Assembly (NCBI GenBank): GCA_020638655.1
Contig: JACKIC010000007.1
Location: 124,001-188,000, forward strand
Length of the DNA: 64,000 nucleotides
Direction of reading: 5' to 3'
Source of the DNA: Planctomycetota bacterium
GTDB lineage: Bacteria; Planctomycetota; UBA1135; UBA2386
Every line of letters begins with the position of its first letter. Positions within the stretch are counted from its first letter, which is position 1. Under the pieces are notes generated by a model. It was not told the DNA's origin, searched no databases, and saw only the letters and a program-made list of their open reading frames with translations. The position numbers and the translations under genes were made by a program. Shown one piece after another: positions 20,016-28,391 of this stretch.

Positions 20016-20021
20016 ATGCTA
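20016..20021 (-). promoter_or_regulatory. Putative -10 box of kdsA operon
   Basis: TAGCAT on the minus strand ends 8 nt before the kdsA ATG, so transcription would begin at or just before the start codon (leaderless or nearly so). No convincing -35 is visible at the expected distance. The same TANNNT-to-start spacing recurs upstream of several other genes here. Confidence 0.35.
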
Positions 20022-20249
20022 TCACCGCGTGGGTGGCCATGGCCAACCGCGCGGAGCCGCTCTCTGGCGACGCGGCTGCGGCTGCGGCGCGCACGCAGCC
20101 CGACTTGCGCGTACGTCCGGTGGCGCCGCCGCCGGTGGATCATGCGCCCGAGGGCAATGCAGCATGTCGCGGAGATCGCCGGAGGTCTGGACGCTCGTGG
20201 CCATGCGGCTAGGTTCAGGGCGCCCTCTCCCCTCGCGCAGGTCCAGCCC

Positions 20250-21557
20250 ATGAACCGTCTGCTCTTCGCGGCACTGCCGCTGTTCTCCCCTGTACTGCTC
20301 GCCCAAGGCGTGCTGGAATCCGCCGAACCCAACAACTCGACGGCGACCGCCGCGGTGCTGCCCAACGGCGTGCAGGGCTATGGCGACATCACGGCCGGTG
20401 ACGAGGACTGGTTCAAGATCACGCTGGCCGCGGCATCGGACCTCAAGGTCTGGACCGGCGCGGGCTTCCTCGGCCCGATCGGGGACACGCGCGTGCGCAT
20501 CTACGCGGCCGACGGCGTCACCATCCTGGCCGATGTCGACGACGGCAACACCGCCACGCACGGTTACTACACGACCTTCGCGGTCGGCAACTACGCGGCG
20601 GGTGACTACTACGTCGCGGTGCGCGGGTTCGGCGCGACGACGGTGGGCGCCTACACGCTCGACGTCGTGGTCGCGACGCCCGGCACCTATGCCGCCGTCC
20701 TGCCGCCGCTGACGAGCGTCGCCGAGTCCGCCGAGGACAACGACCCTCGCCACGTCGCCGGCGTGGCCACGGCGTCGAACCTGTTCACCCTGAACGGCGG
20801 CAACACCGTCGCGGGCGCGGGCGGCAGCACCGACTTCGACGTCGCCGCCGCCGACTACGACTTCTATGCGCTCAACATCACCAGCCCGGGTCTGGTGACG
20901 ATGGAGACGATCACGGGCGCCGCGGCGCCGGCGAACACCGACACGGTGATCCACTTCGCCGATTCGACCTTCACGCGCCTGGCCTACGACGACGAAGGCG
21001 GCGCCGGTTCGCTGTCGCTGCTGAGCTACAACGTCACGACGCCGGGCACCTACTACGCGGTGGTCAGCGGCTGGGGTTCGGGCAGCACCGGCAACTACCT
21101 GCTGCGCGTGACCGGGCCGCTCGCGCCCCTGCCGACCGGGCAGGCCTCGGTGACGATGCAGTCCGGCGGCTGCGGGCCGAACCTGAGCACGCGTCCGGCG
21201 GGCACCGGATCCGGTTCGGAACTGCCCGTGCTCGGTTCGCAGTTCTGGGTCGACGGCACCGGCCTGCAGCCCAACACGCTGCTGTTCCGCGTCATCGGCC
21301 TGCTGCCGCGCAACGTGCCGTTCAACCTCGGCCCGCTCGGCGCGCCCGGTTGCCAGATCGAGGTCAACGGCCTCGACGCCAGCGCCGGCATCTCGGACGC
21401 CGCCGGGGTGTTGTTCTGGAACGTCAACTCGCCGTTCACCCTGGCCCTCATCGGTCTGCCGCTCGAGCAACAGCTCGTCGCGCTCGACAGCGGCGCCAAC
21501 GCGCTCGGCGTCGTCGTCTCCAACCGCGTCTCGACGCTCTGGGGCATCACGCACTGA
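20250..21557 (+). CDS. Secreted protein with two PPC (pre-peptidase C-terminal) domains
   Basis: The 435-residue protein has a signal peptide (MNRLLFAALPLFSPVLLAQG) and two PPC-like beta-sandwich repeats. The first is ESAEPNNSTATAA ... GDEDWFKITL ... GDYYVAVRGFG; the second is ESAEDNDPRH ... DYDFYALNI ... TYYAVVSGWGSG. PPC domains usually flank secreted proteases or adhesins, but no protease domain is present. The C-terminal 120 residues (FWVDGTGLQPNTLLFRVIG onward) form a separate domain of the kind that ends many planctomycete secreted proteins. The start ATG at 20250 is chosen because the longer in-frame region upstream is antisense to kdsA. A perfect 19-bp palindrome overlaps the stop codon. 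Confidence 0.8.
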   Translation: MNRLLFAALPLFSPVLLAQGVLESAEPNNSTATAAVLPNGVQGYGDITAGDEDWFKITLAAASDLKVWTGAGFLGPIGDTRVRIYAADGVTILADVDDGNTATHGYYTTFAVGNYAAGDYYVAVRGFGATTVGAYTLDVVVATPGTYAAVLPPLTSVAESAEDNDPRHVAGVATASNLFTLNGGNTVAGAGGSTDFDVAAADYDFYALNITSPGLVTMETITGAAAPANTDTVIHFADSTFTRLAYDDEGGAGSLSLLSYNVTTPGTYYAVVSGWGSGSTGNYLLRVTGPLAPLPTGQASVTMQSGGCGPNLSTRPAGTGSGSELPVLGSQFWVDGTGLQPNTLLFRVIGLLPRNVPFNLGPLGAPGCQIEVNGLDASAGISDAAGVLFWNVNSPFTLALIGLPLEQQLVALDSGANALGVVVSNRVSTLWGITH

Positions 21558-21589
21558 GGTTGTTGCCCCAGGGGCAACAACCTCAGTGC
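21551..21589. terminator. Perfect 19-bp palindrome overlapping the PPC gene stop codon
   Basis: GCACTGAGGTTGTTGCCCC (21551-21569) and its exact reverse complement (21571-21589) flank a single A, so the transcript can fold a very stable hairpin from either strand. It lies between two convergent genes and is followed by CTTTGTTG on the plus strand, which is only weakly U-rich. A bidirectional terminator is the simplest reading. The right arm is also the beginning of the first 90-bp direct repeat, so it may instead be part of a mobile palindromic element. Confidence 0.6.
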
Positions 21590-21661
21590 CTTTGTTGATC
21601 GCGCCGCGACGCGGGGGCAATACGCCGGCGAATGAGATCAGCTGGCCCCGCTTCGGCGCGG
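21572..21661. repeat. 90-bp direct repeat, copy 1
   Basis: This copy begins with GGGCAACAACCTCAGTGCC and ends with GGCCCCGCTTCGGCGCGG. It differs from copy 2 (21705-21794) at only two positions (A/C and T/G). Its 5' end is the right arm of the 19-bp palindrome, and its 3' end contains a small CCGC-TTCG-GCG hairpin. It is noncoding: the 60-codon frame running through it has no protein-like character. Confidence 0.9.
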
Positions 21662-21676
21662 ATGGTTGGGAGCGCC

Positions 21677-21690
21677 GGGGGCGAACCCCC
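21677..21690. other. Small GC hairpin between the two repeat copies
   Basis: GGGGG (21677-21681) pairs with CCCCC (21686-21690) around a CGAA tetraloop, inside the 43-bp spacer that separates the two 90-bp repeats. Together with the long palindrome and the TTCG hairpins in each copy, this makes the whole 21551-21794 stretch a cluster of stem-loops. Confidence 0.5.
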
Positions 21691-21704
21691 AGGAGAACAA
21701 CCGC

Positions 21705-21794
21705 GGGCAACAACCTCAGTGCCTTTGTTGATCGCGCCGCGACGCGGGGGCCATACGCCGGCGAATGAGAGCAGCTGGCCCCGCTTCGGCGCGG
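21705..21794. repeat. 90-bp direct repeat, copy 2
   Basis: This is a near-identical copy of 21572-21661 (two mismatches in 90 positions), ending 8 bp before the stop codon of the convergent lipid-kinase gene. Unlike copy 1 it lacks the left arm of the palindrome, so it is not flanked by an inverted partner. Tandem placement with a hairpin spacer resembles REP/BIME-type intergenic elements. Confidence 0.9.
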
Positions 21795-21802
21795 GGAATC
21801 GC

Positions 21803-22705
21803 TCAGCTGCTCTCGGGCACGACGAGGTTGGCCTTCACGGCTTCGCAGCGGATCGTCAGCGGCGAGGTGCCGGCGTGGTCGCCGTCGAGCTGATACGGGG
21901 CGGTGCCGTCGACGCGCAGGCCGGTGGTGGCGATCAGCTCGAAGGCGCGGCCCGGGCGCATCTGGCGCAGCAGGCCGCGGGCGCCCTGCCAGCACCACGC
22001 GGTGCGGCTGCGGATGCGGAAGCAGAGCGCGTAGAGCTGGTCGCTGTCCGGATCGACGGCGCGCGGCAGCTGGATCACGCCGCCGTAGTTGCGCACGCGG
22101 GTGACGAGCACCGACGAGAGGTCGTCGAGCACGCGGCCGTCGGCGAAGGTGGCGCGCAGCGAGAACCGTGGCCAGTTCCGCACCGTGTGCAGGATCGGGC
22201 CGAGCCACTTGTGTTTGCCGAGGGTGCCGGTGCGCACCTGGTGCAGGCGGTGCACGACGGCGCCGTCGACGCCGACGCCACAGAACAGCAGGAACCGCCG
22301 GTCGTCGGCGACGCCGATGGTCATGCTGCGACAGCGCCCCGCGGCGATCGCGGCGGCGGCGGCTTGGGGATCCTTGGGCAGGCCGAGCTCGAGCGCCAGG
22401 ACGTTGGCGGTGCCGACCGGCAGCACGGCGAGCGGCCGGCTGGGGTCGGGCATGCCGTTGAGCACCTCGTTGACCGTGCCGTCGCCGCCGACGGCGACCA
22501 GGGTCTGCCAGTCCTCGTCGGCCGCGGCGCGGGCGCGCGCCCCGGCGTCGCCGGCCGCCGTGGTGAAGTGGCACTCGGCTGTGAGTCCCCGCGCGCGCAG
22601 CGCGTCGGCGAGCTGCGCGGCGCGCACCTTGCCCCGGCCGCCGCCGGAGATCGGGTTGGCGATGACGAGAACGCGGCGGGGCGGCTTGGCTGGACTTTCG
22701 CTCAC
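21803..22705 (-). CDS. Diacylglycerol/lipid kinase family protein
   Basis: The 300-residue protein belongs to the DAGK-catalytic family (DgkB/YegS-like), which phosphorylates diacylglycerol or related lipids at the membrane using ATP. Seen directly: RVLVIANPISGGGRGK (11-26) for the first nucleotide-binding strand, VAVGGDGTVNEVLNG with GGDGT at 73-77, and LPVGTANVLALELGLP, the conserved GTxN-x-x-A-x-x-L block. The C-terminal beta-sandwich includes LDGDHAGTSPLTIRC. Length is normal. It converges with the PPC gene across the repeat element and diverges from the SDR gene at 22732 (26 nt apart). The exact lipid substrate cannot be told. Confidence 0.85.
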   Translation of the reverse strand: MSESPAKPPRRVLVIANPISGGGRGKVRAAQLADALRARGLTAECHFTTAAGDAGARARAAADEDWQTLVAVGGDGTVNEVLNGMPDPSRPLAVLPVGTANVLALELGLPKDPQAAAAAIAAGRCRSMTIGVADDRRFLLFCGVGVDGAVVHRLHQVRTGTLGKHKWLGPILHTVRNWPRFSLRATFADGRVLDDLSSVLVTRVRNYGGVIQLPRAVDPDSDQLYALCFRIRSRTAWCWQGARGLLRQMRPGRAFELIATTGLRVDGTAPYQLDGDHAGTSPLTIRCEAVKANLVVPESS

Positions 22706-22731
22706 GGGGTCGGCCGGTCACATTACGCGCC

Positions 22732-23544
22732 ATGGTTCGGCCACGCATCCTCGTCACCGGCGCCACGGGCTTTCTGGGGCCGTATGTGGTCGCGGCGCTG
22801 CGGGGGCGCGACGCCGCGGTCGTCACCGCCGCGCGCTCGGCCGGGGACGCCGCAGTCGACCTGAGTCGGCCCGGGATGGTCGACGCGGTGCTCGAGGCGC
22901 TCGCGCCCGACCGCGTCGTCAACCTGGTCGCGATGGCGAAGCTCGGCGACTGCGAACGGGATCCCGCGCGCGCCCAGCACGTCAACGCGACCCTGCCGGC
23001 GGACCTCGCGGCGCGCCTCGGCGAGCGGTTGCTGCACGTCTCGACCGACCTGGTGTTCGACGGTCGCGGCGCGCCCTACGACGAAGTGGCCCCGGTGGAG
23101 CCGCTGTCGGCCTACGGCGTCAGCAAGGCCGCCGGCGAGCAGGCGGTGCTCGGTTCGGGCGGTCGCGTGGTGCGCCTGCCGCTGCTGTTCGGCAAGGACG
23201 ATCGCGGCCGCGGCGCCAGCGCGATGATCACCGCGGCGGTGGCGGGTGGGCAGCGGCTGGCGCTGTTCACCAACGAGTATCGCACGCCGCTGCACGCGGC
23301 CGACGCCGCCGAAGCGCTCGCCGAGCTGACGCTCGACCTCGGCGGGCCGCGCCTGCTGCACGTCGGCGGCCCGCAGCGCTGCTCACGTTGGGAGTTCGGC
23401 CAGCAGGTCTGTGCGGCGCTCGACCTGTCGCCGGCGCTGCTCACGCCGGCCGAGTGTCAGGACCCGCTGCGGCCGCGCGACGTGTCGCTGGTGACGCAGT
23501 GGCCGCAACGGCGCTCGTTCGCGGCGATGCTGCGCGACGCGTGA
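22732..23544 (+). CDS. Extended SDR, RmlD-like sugar-nucleotide reductase
   Basis: The 270-residue protein has the Rossmann signature GATGFLG (10-16), a catalytic S/T at STDLVFDG (104-111), and YGVSK with Y128 and K132, the SDR catalytic pair. DLVFDGRGAPYDE and LSAYGVSKAAGE are typical of dTDP-4-dehydrorhamnose reductase and its relatives, which act on nucleotide sugars for surface polysaccharide. No other rhamnose genes lie nearby, so the name RmlD is not assigned; a different epimerase or reductase of the same fold is possible. It reads divergently from the lipid kinase. Confidence 0.75.
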   Translation: MVRPRILVTGATGFLGPYVVAALRGRDAAVVTAARSAGDAAVDLSRPGMVDAVLEALAPDRVVNLVAMAKLGDCERDPARAQHVNATLPADLAARLGERLLHVSTDLVFDGRGAPYDEVAPVEPLSAYGVSKAAGEQAVLGSGGRVVRLPLLFGKDDRGRGASAMITAAVAGGQRLALFTNEYRTPLHAADAAEALAELTLDLGGPRLLHVGGPQRCSRWEFGQQVCAALDLSPALLTPAECQDPLRPRDVSLVTQWPQRRSFAAMLRDA

Positions 23545-23559
23545 GGTCGGCGCCGCGGG

Positions 23560-25824
23560 TCAACGACCCCGGCGCCGCCCGCCCTGGCCGTTGCCGCCGC
23601 CGCGCGAAGCGCGTTCGTACTCGGGCAGCTCGAACGCGGCCGGAGGCAGCTTGGCCAGCGCGGCCTCGAGCGCCTGCAGCAGGTCGTCGCGCTTCTCGTC
23701 CTTGGCGCGGCCGCGCAGCATCTCGGCGGTCTGCATGCCGGTGACGCTGAGGCCGTCGACCGCGGCCGCGGCGGCGGGAGCGGTCGCGAACATCTTCTCG
23801 AGCTCGGTGAACGTGCCGTCGAGGTCGCCCTGGGTGAGCTTGATGCGCGCGATGCCGCCGTGCGCCATCGCCGCATAGTGGTCGCCGTCGGTCGCGCCGG
23901 TCTTGTCCCGGTAGCGCGAGTAGTGCGCGAGGCCGCGGCCGTAGGCGGCGAGCGCCGCGTCGGGGTCGTTGCGCCGGCGATACTGTTCGGCGGCGACCAG
24001 CGAGGCGTAGCCGGCGAACCACGCCATCTGCGGCGCGCACTCCGGTTCGGCGAGGCGGCGTTCGTAGTCGCGCTCGAGCGCCGCCGGCGGGTTGTTGGCG
24101 AGGATGCGGGCGCGCAGGCGTTCGTGCAGCAGGGGCGAGAGCGGGAAACGCTGCAGGCCCTGGTCGAGCACCGCGTCGGTGTCGGGCGCGCCGAAGAACT
24201 TCAGGAAGTCGTAGTGGTAGCAGACGTGCTGGTCGGTGCCGAACGGGTGCTTGCCGAGCACGGTGTAGGTGGCGTGCACGTCGGTCATCCACTGACCGGG
24301 CCACTCCTGCTTGGCGCGCACGGCGGCAACGATCGCCTCCTGGCGCGCCTCGGCGAACAGGGCCAGCACCTCCATGGCCAGCCGGCCCGGCGCGTCGGGC
24401 GGCAGCGTCGGCGCCGCGGTGATCGCGTCCGCGTAGGCGCCCTGCCGATCGCCGTTCAGCTTCTTGCTGACGGCACCGATCGCCGCGATGCGCCAGTCCT
24501 TGTCGCGCAAGGTGTCGCCGCCCAGCGACACGGCTTTTTCGAGCATGCGGCCGGCGTCCATCAGCAGCGCCTGCTGCATGCGTTCGGCCTGCCGCTTCGC
24601 GCCCGGGCCGGCGCCGGCTTCGGTCTGCAGCGCCTGCACCAGGCTCGCTTCGGCGAGGTCGAGCAGCGCGCCGGGGTCGGTCGGCTCGGCGGCCAGCGCC
24701 TTCTCGCTGGCGGCGGCCTCGGCGGCCGCGTCGTACGAAGTCACGGCGCTCGCGTAGCTCTGCCCGGCGAGCTGTTGCTGCCACTTGCCGGTGTCGAGCA
24801 CGGTCTTGCTGTCGGCGAGGCCGCGGTGCGCGGTGGCGACGATGCGCGCCTTGGCCGAGCTGCCGCCGAACTTCTGCAGCGCCTCGATCAGCGCTTTGCG
24901 TTCGTCCTGCGGCACCTGCGTCTGCAGCGTGTCGACGAGCAGGTCGACGGTGCCCGGATCCTTGGCCTGCAGCAGGCCCTGCCGCGCCTTGTCGGCGAGC
25001 TCGGGGTCGAGGCCGCGCAGGGCCTGGCGCAGCAGCTCGATCGGCGCCTTGTCGCCGAGCGCGAGCGCGGCGTCGATCAGCGCCTGCTTCTGCGCGGCCG
25101 ACGCCTTGGCGAACGCGTCCTCGACCTCGGCGCGGTCGGCGCTGTCGGCGCTCTGCAGCTTCTCGAGCAGCGAACGGTCGCCCTTGACGACCGGCAGCGC
25201 CTGGATCTTGCGGTTGGCGATGCCGTCGCGCAGCGAGTTGAGCACCGACACCACGTCCCACGTGTAGAACACGTCGTAGGTCTCGGTGCCGTCGAGCTCG
25301 ACCATGATGTGCCGCGGCGAGATGCGTTTGCCGTCGAGGAACTTCTCGTAGACGATCGGCTCCATCGCCATGTGCTCGCCGCAGGTCACGCAGCCAAGGC
25401 GCGGGCACGGGATGCGGCGGCCCTGCTCGTCGTAGTCGCGCGGGTTGTGGCGGTAGACCGACGCCATCACGCAGACGTAGGGCTCGAACAGCTTGGCGAC
25501 CTCGGGGTCGCGGTAGCGGATGCCGGCGTAGTGCTCGCTGGCGATCTCGCCGTCCATGTTGACGCACACCAGGATCGGCTTCTTGGTCTGCTGCGACAGC
25601 CGCACCGCGTCGTCCCAGGTGCGCTGCCACTGGATCAGCACGGGCTTCTTCCAGTCCTCCGCGGTCGGCGCGGGCCACATCTGTTCGGGCACGAGTCCGG
25701 GGGGCGCGGGCACGCCTTCCTGCGCGCCGGCCGGTTGGTTTAGCAGCGCCAACAGGCTCAGCAGCGAGCAGGCGAGAGCGGCGGCGGCGAGGCGGGAAGA
25801 GGGGCGTGGAATGGGGGTGTGCAT
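23560..25824 (-). CDS. Secreted thioredoxin-fold protein with helical repeats
   Basis: The 754-residue product starts with a signal peptide (LAAAALACSLLSLLALL ... PAGAQ). Residues about 55-200 look like a thioredoxin fold of the DUF255/thioredoxin-7 type (KKPILVCVNMDGEIASEHY, DPEVAKLFEPYVCVMASVYR), but the usual CxxC at the helix start is absent; a CVTC occurs later (RLGCVTCGEH). The remaining 550 residues are helical, with HEAT/TPR-like repeats and an extra segment rich in Ala/Asp. A periplasmic redox or scaffold role is inference. A TATCCT box lies about 15 nt before the ATG. The gene is convergent with the SDR gene (15 nt). Confidence 0.7.
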   Translation of the reverse strand: MHTPIPRPSSRLAAAALACSLLSLLALLNQPAGAQEGVPAPPGLVPEQMWPAPTAEDWKKPVLIQWQRTWDDAVRLSQQTKKPILVCVNMDGEIASEHYAGIRYRDPEVAKLFEPYVCVMASVYRHNPRDYDEQGRRIPCPRLGCVTCGEHMAMEPIVYEKFLDGKRISPRHIMVELDGTETYDVFYTWDVVSVLNSLRDGIANRKIQALPVVKGDRSLLEKLQSADSADRAEVEDAFAKASAAQKQALIDAALALGDKAPIELLRQALRGLDPELADKARQGLLQAKDPGTVDLLVDTLQTQVPQDERKALIEALQKFGGSSAKARIVATAHRGLADSKTVLDTGKWQQQLAGQSYASAVTSYDAAAEAAASEKALAAEPTDPGALLDLAEASLVQALQTEAGAGPGAKRQAERMQQALLMDAGRMLEKAVSLGGDTLRDKDWRIAAIGAVSKKLNGDRQGAYADAITAAPTLPPDAPGRLAMEVLALFAEARQEAIVAAVRAKQEWPGQWMTDVHATYTVLGKHPFGTDQHVCYHYDFLKFFGAPDTDAVLDQGLQRFPLSPLLHERLRARILANNPPAALERDYERRLAEPECAPQMAWFAGYASLVAAEQYRRRNDPDAALAAYGRGLAHYSRYRDKTGATDGDHYAAMAHGGIARIKLTQGDLDGTFTELEKMFATAPAAAAAVDGLSVTGMQTAEMLRGRAKDEKRDDLLQALEAALAKLPPAAFELPEYERASRGGGNGQGGRRRGR

Positions 25825-25938
25825 CGCGGATCGGGGCGCTCAGGATACCAGCCGCGCGCGAACGTGTTGATGGCCGTCGCGACGACCGCCGTCATCGTCA
25901 CGTCACATTTCTCTGACACTGCTACGCGGCGGTGACGG

Positions 25939-27243
25939 TCAGGGCTGCTGGCCGCGCAGGACGTCGCGGCTGTCGCCGCGCTCGCGCACCACGCGAGCCT
26001 TGCCGGCTTCGACCATCACCTCGGCCGGCGTCGCGTGGCTCAGGAAGCCCGTCGGGCTGTAACTGATGCCGTAGGCGCCGGCGTTGAGGATCGCGACGAG
26101 GTCGCCGGCCGCGAGCGGCGGCAGCTCGAGGTCGGCCGCGAACTGATCGGCCGGTGTGCAGAGCGGGCCGCCGAGGCTCACCGGCGCGCGGTCCTCGCCG
26201 CGCAGGTCGGTGGCGTGCACGAGCAGCGGCGCGCGCTTGATCACGCTGCCCATTCCGGCTGCCGCGGCGCACTGGTGCATGCCACCGTCGAGTACGACGT
26301 GACGTTCGCCGCCGCTGTCCTTGGTGCGCACGACGCGCGTCAGGTAGACGCCGCACGGCGCGGTCAGGTAGCGCCCGAGCTCGACGAACCAGCGGCGCGT
26401 CGGGCGGTCGTGCGCGGCGATCAGTTCGCCGAGGCCGCGGCCGGCGGCGGCGAGATCGAACGTCGGATCGCCGGCGGACGTCGGCACGCCGAAGCCGCCG
26501 CCGAGGTCGAGCTCGTCGAGCGGCACGCCGAGTTCGCGTTCCCACGCGGCGGCGCGCGTGACGATCGCCGTCGCGTGCTGCACGAACGCCCCTGCGTCGA
26601 AGCACTGCGTGCCGGCGTAGACGTGCAGGCCGGCGAGGTCGAGGTGGGGGTGCTGGCCGACGCGTTCGATCGCCGCGGGGACCTGGTCCTCGTCGATGCC
26701 GAACCGGCTCGAGCGGCCGCCCATGCGCATGCGCGCGCCGGCGAGCTGCTGCGGCAGGTTGACGCGCACGGCGACGCGCACGCGGCGGTGCGCGGCCGTC
26801 GCCGCTGCGGCGATCGTGTCGATCTCGTCGTGGCTCTCGACGTGGAACGTGCCCAGCCCCAGGGCGACCGCCGCGGCGATCTCGACCTCGGTCTTGCCCG
26901 GACCCGCGAAGCGCAGGCTCGGGGCGTCGTGCCCGGCGGCGAGCGCGAGGTGCAGCTCGCCGAGCGACGCAACCTCGGCGCCGGCGCCGCCGCGCCGCAG
27001 CCGCCCGGTCACGGCGAGCGACGGATTGGCCTTGATCGAGTAGAGCAGCTCGACGCGCGCGCCGAGCGCGGCGCGCACGGCGGCGAGGCGGTCGTCGAGC
27101 GCGCGCGCGGAGAACACGTAGAGCGGGGTGTCGTAGCGTTCCGCGAGCTCGGTCGCGGCGAGGCCGTCGATGCGCAACTCGTCATCGCGGTGGTCGTCGA
27201 GGGCGGCGAGGGCGTCGGTCAGGGCGCGTTCGTCGGCTGGCAC
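25939..27243 (-). CDS. PLP-dependent decarboxylase (LysA/ornithine decarboxylase type)
   Basis: This is a fold-type III PLP decarboxylase: K71 in LLYSIKANPS binds the cofactor, FHVESHDEI, GLHVYAGTQ and LGGGFGVPTSAG form the phosphate-binding barrel, and GGPLCTPADQF supplies the Cys of the second active-site half. DAP decarboxylase makes lysine, but GLHVYAGTQ and GPLCTP are closer to the specialised decarboxylases found with exopolysaccharide or siderophore loci, so I leave the symbol empty. I start at the GTG at 27243 because a TACCAT box ends 6 nt upstream; the ATG at 27279 would add a Cys-rich 12-residue leader. Product about 434 residues. Confidence 0.8.
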   Translation of the reverse strand: MPADERALTDALAALDDHRDDELRIDGLAATELAERYDTPLYVFSARALDDRLAAVRAALGARVELLYSIKANPSLAVTGRLRRGGAGAEVASLGELHLALAAGHDAPSLRFAGPGKTEVEIAAAVALGLGTFHVESHDEIDTIAAAATAAHRRVRVAVRVNLPQQLAGARMRMGGRSSRFGIDEDQVPAAIERVGQHPHLDLAGLHVYAGTQCFDAGAFVQHATAIVTRAAAWERELGVPLDELDLGGGFGVPTSAGDPTFDLAAAGRGLGELIAAHDRPTRRWFVELGRYLTAPCGVYLTRVVRTKDSGGERHVVLDGGMHQCAAAAGMGSVIKRAPLLVHATDLRGEDRAPVSLGGPLCTPADQFAADLELPPLAAGDLVAILNAGAYGISYSPTGFLSHATPAEVMVEAGKARVVRERGDSRDVLRGQQP

Positions 27244-27249
27244 TGCGGC

Positions 27250-27255
27250 ATGGTA
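27250..27255 (-). promoter_or_regulatory. Putative -10 box deciding the decarboxylase start
   Basis: TACCAT on the minus strand ends 6 nt before the GTG at 27243, the spacing expected if transcription begins on the start codon. If this box is used, the in-frame ATG at 27279 lies upstream of the transcript and cannot be the start. Confidence 0.35.
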
Positions 27256-27358
27256 GCAACCAGGTCGGCATTTCTGCATTGGTGGCGGCCAGTTGCAGCG
27301 GATGCGTCGGGGGATCGCCGGCGCGCGATGTGGCGCGGTGTGGCAAAGTTGCGTCAGG

Positions 27359-27388
27359 TTGTCTTCTGGTCAGCAGGTGGCGTAGCGT
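27359..27388 (+). promoter_or_regulatory. Putative sigma-70-type promoter, leaderless, for the TlpA-like gene
   Basis: TTGTCT (27359-27364) and TAGCGT (27383-27388) are separated by 18 bp, and the ATG follows the -10 by 6 nt. Transcription would start at the ATG itself. Four of six bases match the TTGACA consensus and three the TATAAT consensus, so this is a prediction from pattern and position only. Confidence 0.4.
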
Positions 27389-27394
27389 GCTGCC

Positions 27395-28387
27395 ATGAAA
27401 CTGCACATCGCCATTCCTCTCGCCTTGCTGCTGGCTGCGCCGATGACGGCACAGAAGCCCGCCAAGAGCGGCGCCAAGAACGCGGTCGCCGCCAGCACCA
27501 CCAAGGACGTCTCGTTCAAGGCCGCCAAGCTCGCGGCCATCGACGCCTGGCTCACCGCCAACAAGAAGGCCGACGACCGCGTCGAAGCGCTCGCCGAGGC
27601 CGCCGAACTCGCCTTCGACATGGCCGAGTGGTCGAAGGCCAAGGGCTACGCCGAGATCTTCGTCGCCGAGTTCGCCACGGCCGAGAAGGTCAAGGACATG
27701 AATCTGCTGGTCGGCCGCTCGCTCGGCAAGATGCCGGGCAGCGAAGCCAAGGCCAAGGAGGTCTTCAACAAGATCATCGAGGACGCCGGTGACGACTTCA
27801 ACGCGGCGGTCGAGGCAGCGGTCTCGCTCGCCGAACTGCAGTGCCGGCTCGGCGAGAAGGACGAGGCCAGGGACACGATCGGCGTCGTCGCGACGAAGTA
27901 CAGCAAGGTGCGTGGCCTCAAGGAGCACCTCGAGGGCAAGCTGGCCGGGTTCGAGATGATCGGCTCGGAGCCGAAGCCGATCGAGGTGACGGGTTTCGAC
28001 GGCAAGCCGATCAGCCTCGAGAAGCTCAAGGGCAAGGTCGTGCTGATCGACTTCTGGGCGACCTGGTGCGGCCCGTGCGTCGCCGAACTGCCCAACGTGA
28101 TCGCGACCTACAAGAAGTACCACGACCAGGGCTTCGAGGTCGTCGGCATCAGCCTCGACGACAACGAGGGCAAGCTGAAGGACTTCCTCGCCAAGCACGA
28201 CATGCCTTGGCCGCAGTTCTTCGACGGCAACGGTTGGAAGAACGAGATCGGCGTGCTCTACGGCGTGAACTCGATCCCGGCCACCTACCTGCTGGGCCCG
28301 GACGGCAAGATCGCGAGGGTCGGCGCGCGCGGTCCGGAGCTGCCGGCGGCGGTCGCCGAGCTGCTGGCGAAGAAGAACGGCAAGTGA
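27395..28387 (+). CDS. TlpA/ResA-like periplasmic thioredoxin with helical N-domain
   Basis: The 330-residue protein has a signal peptide (MKLHIAIPLALLLAAPMTAQ), a helical TPR-like region (about 40-185) and a C-terminal thioredoxin fold (about 190-325). The redox motif WCGPC is at 224-228 inside FWATWCGPC, and the cis-proline loop is NSIPATYLLG. FDGKPISLEKLKGKVVLIDF is the TlpA/ResA hallmark. These proteins reduce periplasmic disulfides, often in cytochrome c maturation. The mature N-terminus is Lys/Ala-rich (KPAKSGAKNAVAA). The cytidine deaminase GTG follows 4 nt after its stop, so the two are co-transcribed. Confidence 0.9.
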   Translation: MKLHIAIPLALLLAAPMTAQKPAKSGAKNAVAASTTKDVSFKAAKLAAIDAWLTANKKADDRVEALAEAAELAFDMAEWSKAKGYAEIFVAEFATAEKVKDMNLLVGRSLGKMPGSEAKAKEVFNKIIEDAGDDFNAAVEAAVSLAELQCRLGEKDEARDTIGVVATKYSKVRGLKEHLEGKLAGFEMIGSEPKPIEVTGFDGKPISLEKLKGKVVLIDFWATWCGPCVAELPNVIATYKKYHDQGFEVVGISLDDNEGKLKDFLAKHDMPWPQFFDGNGWKNEIGVLYGVNSIPATYLLGPDGKIARVGARGPELPAAVAELLAKKNGK

Positions 28388-28391
28388 TCGC

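Noticed and set aside
21586..21768. A 60-codon frame through the direct repeats
   Set aside because: Composed only of repeat sequence, begins inside the palindrome, and lacks a start context.
23860..25743. A 627-codon plus-strand frame opposite the thioredoxin-fold gene
   Set aside because: Same shadow pattern; the minus strand has a signal peptide and domain motifs.
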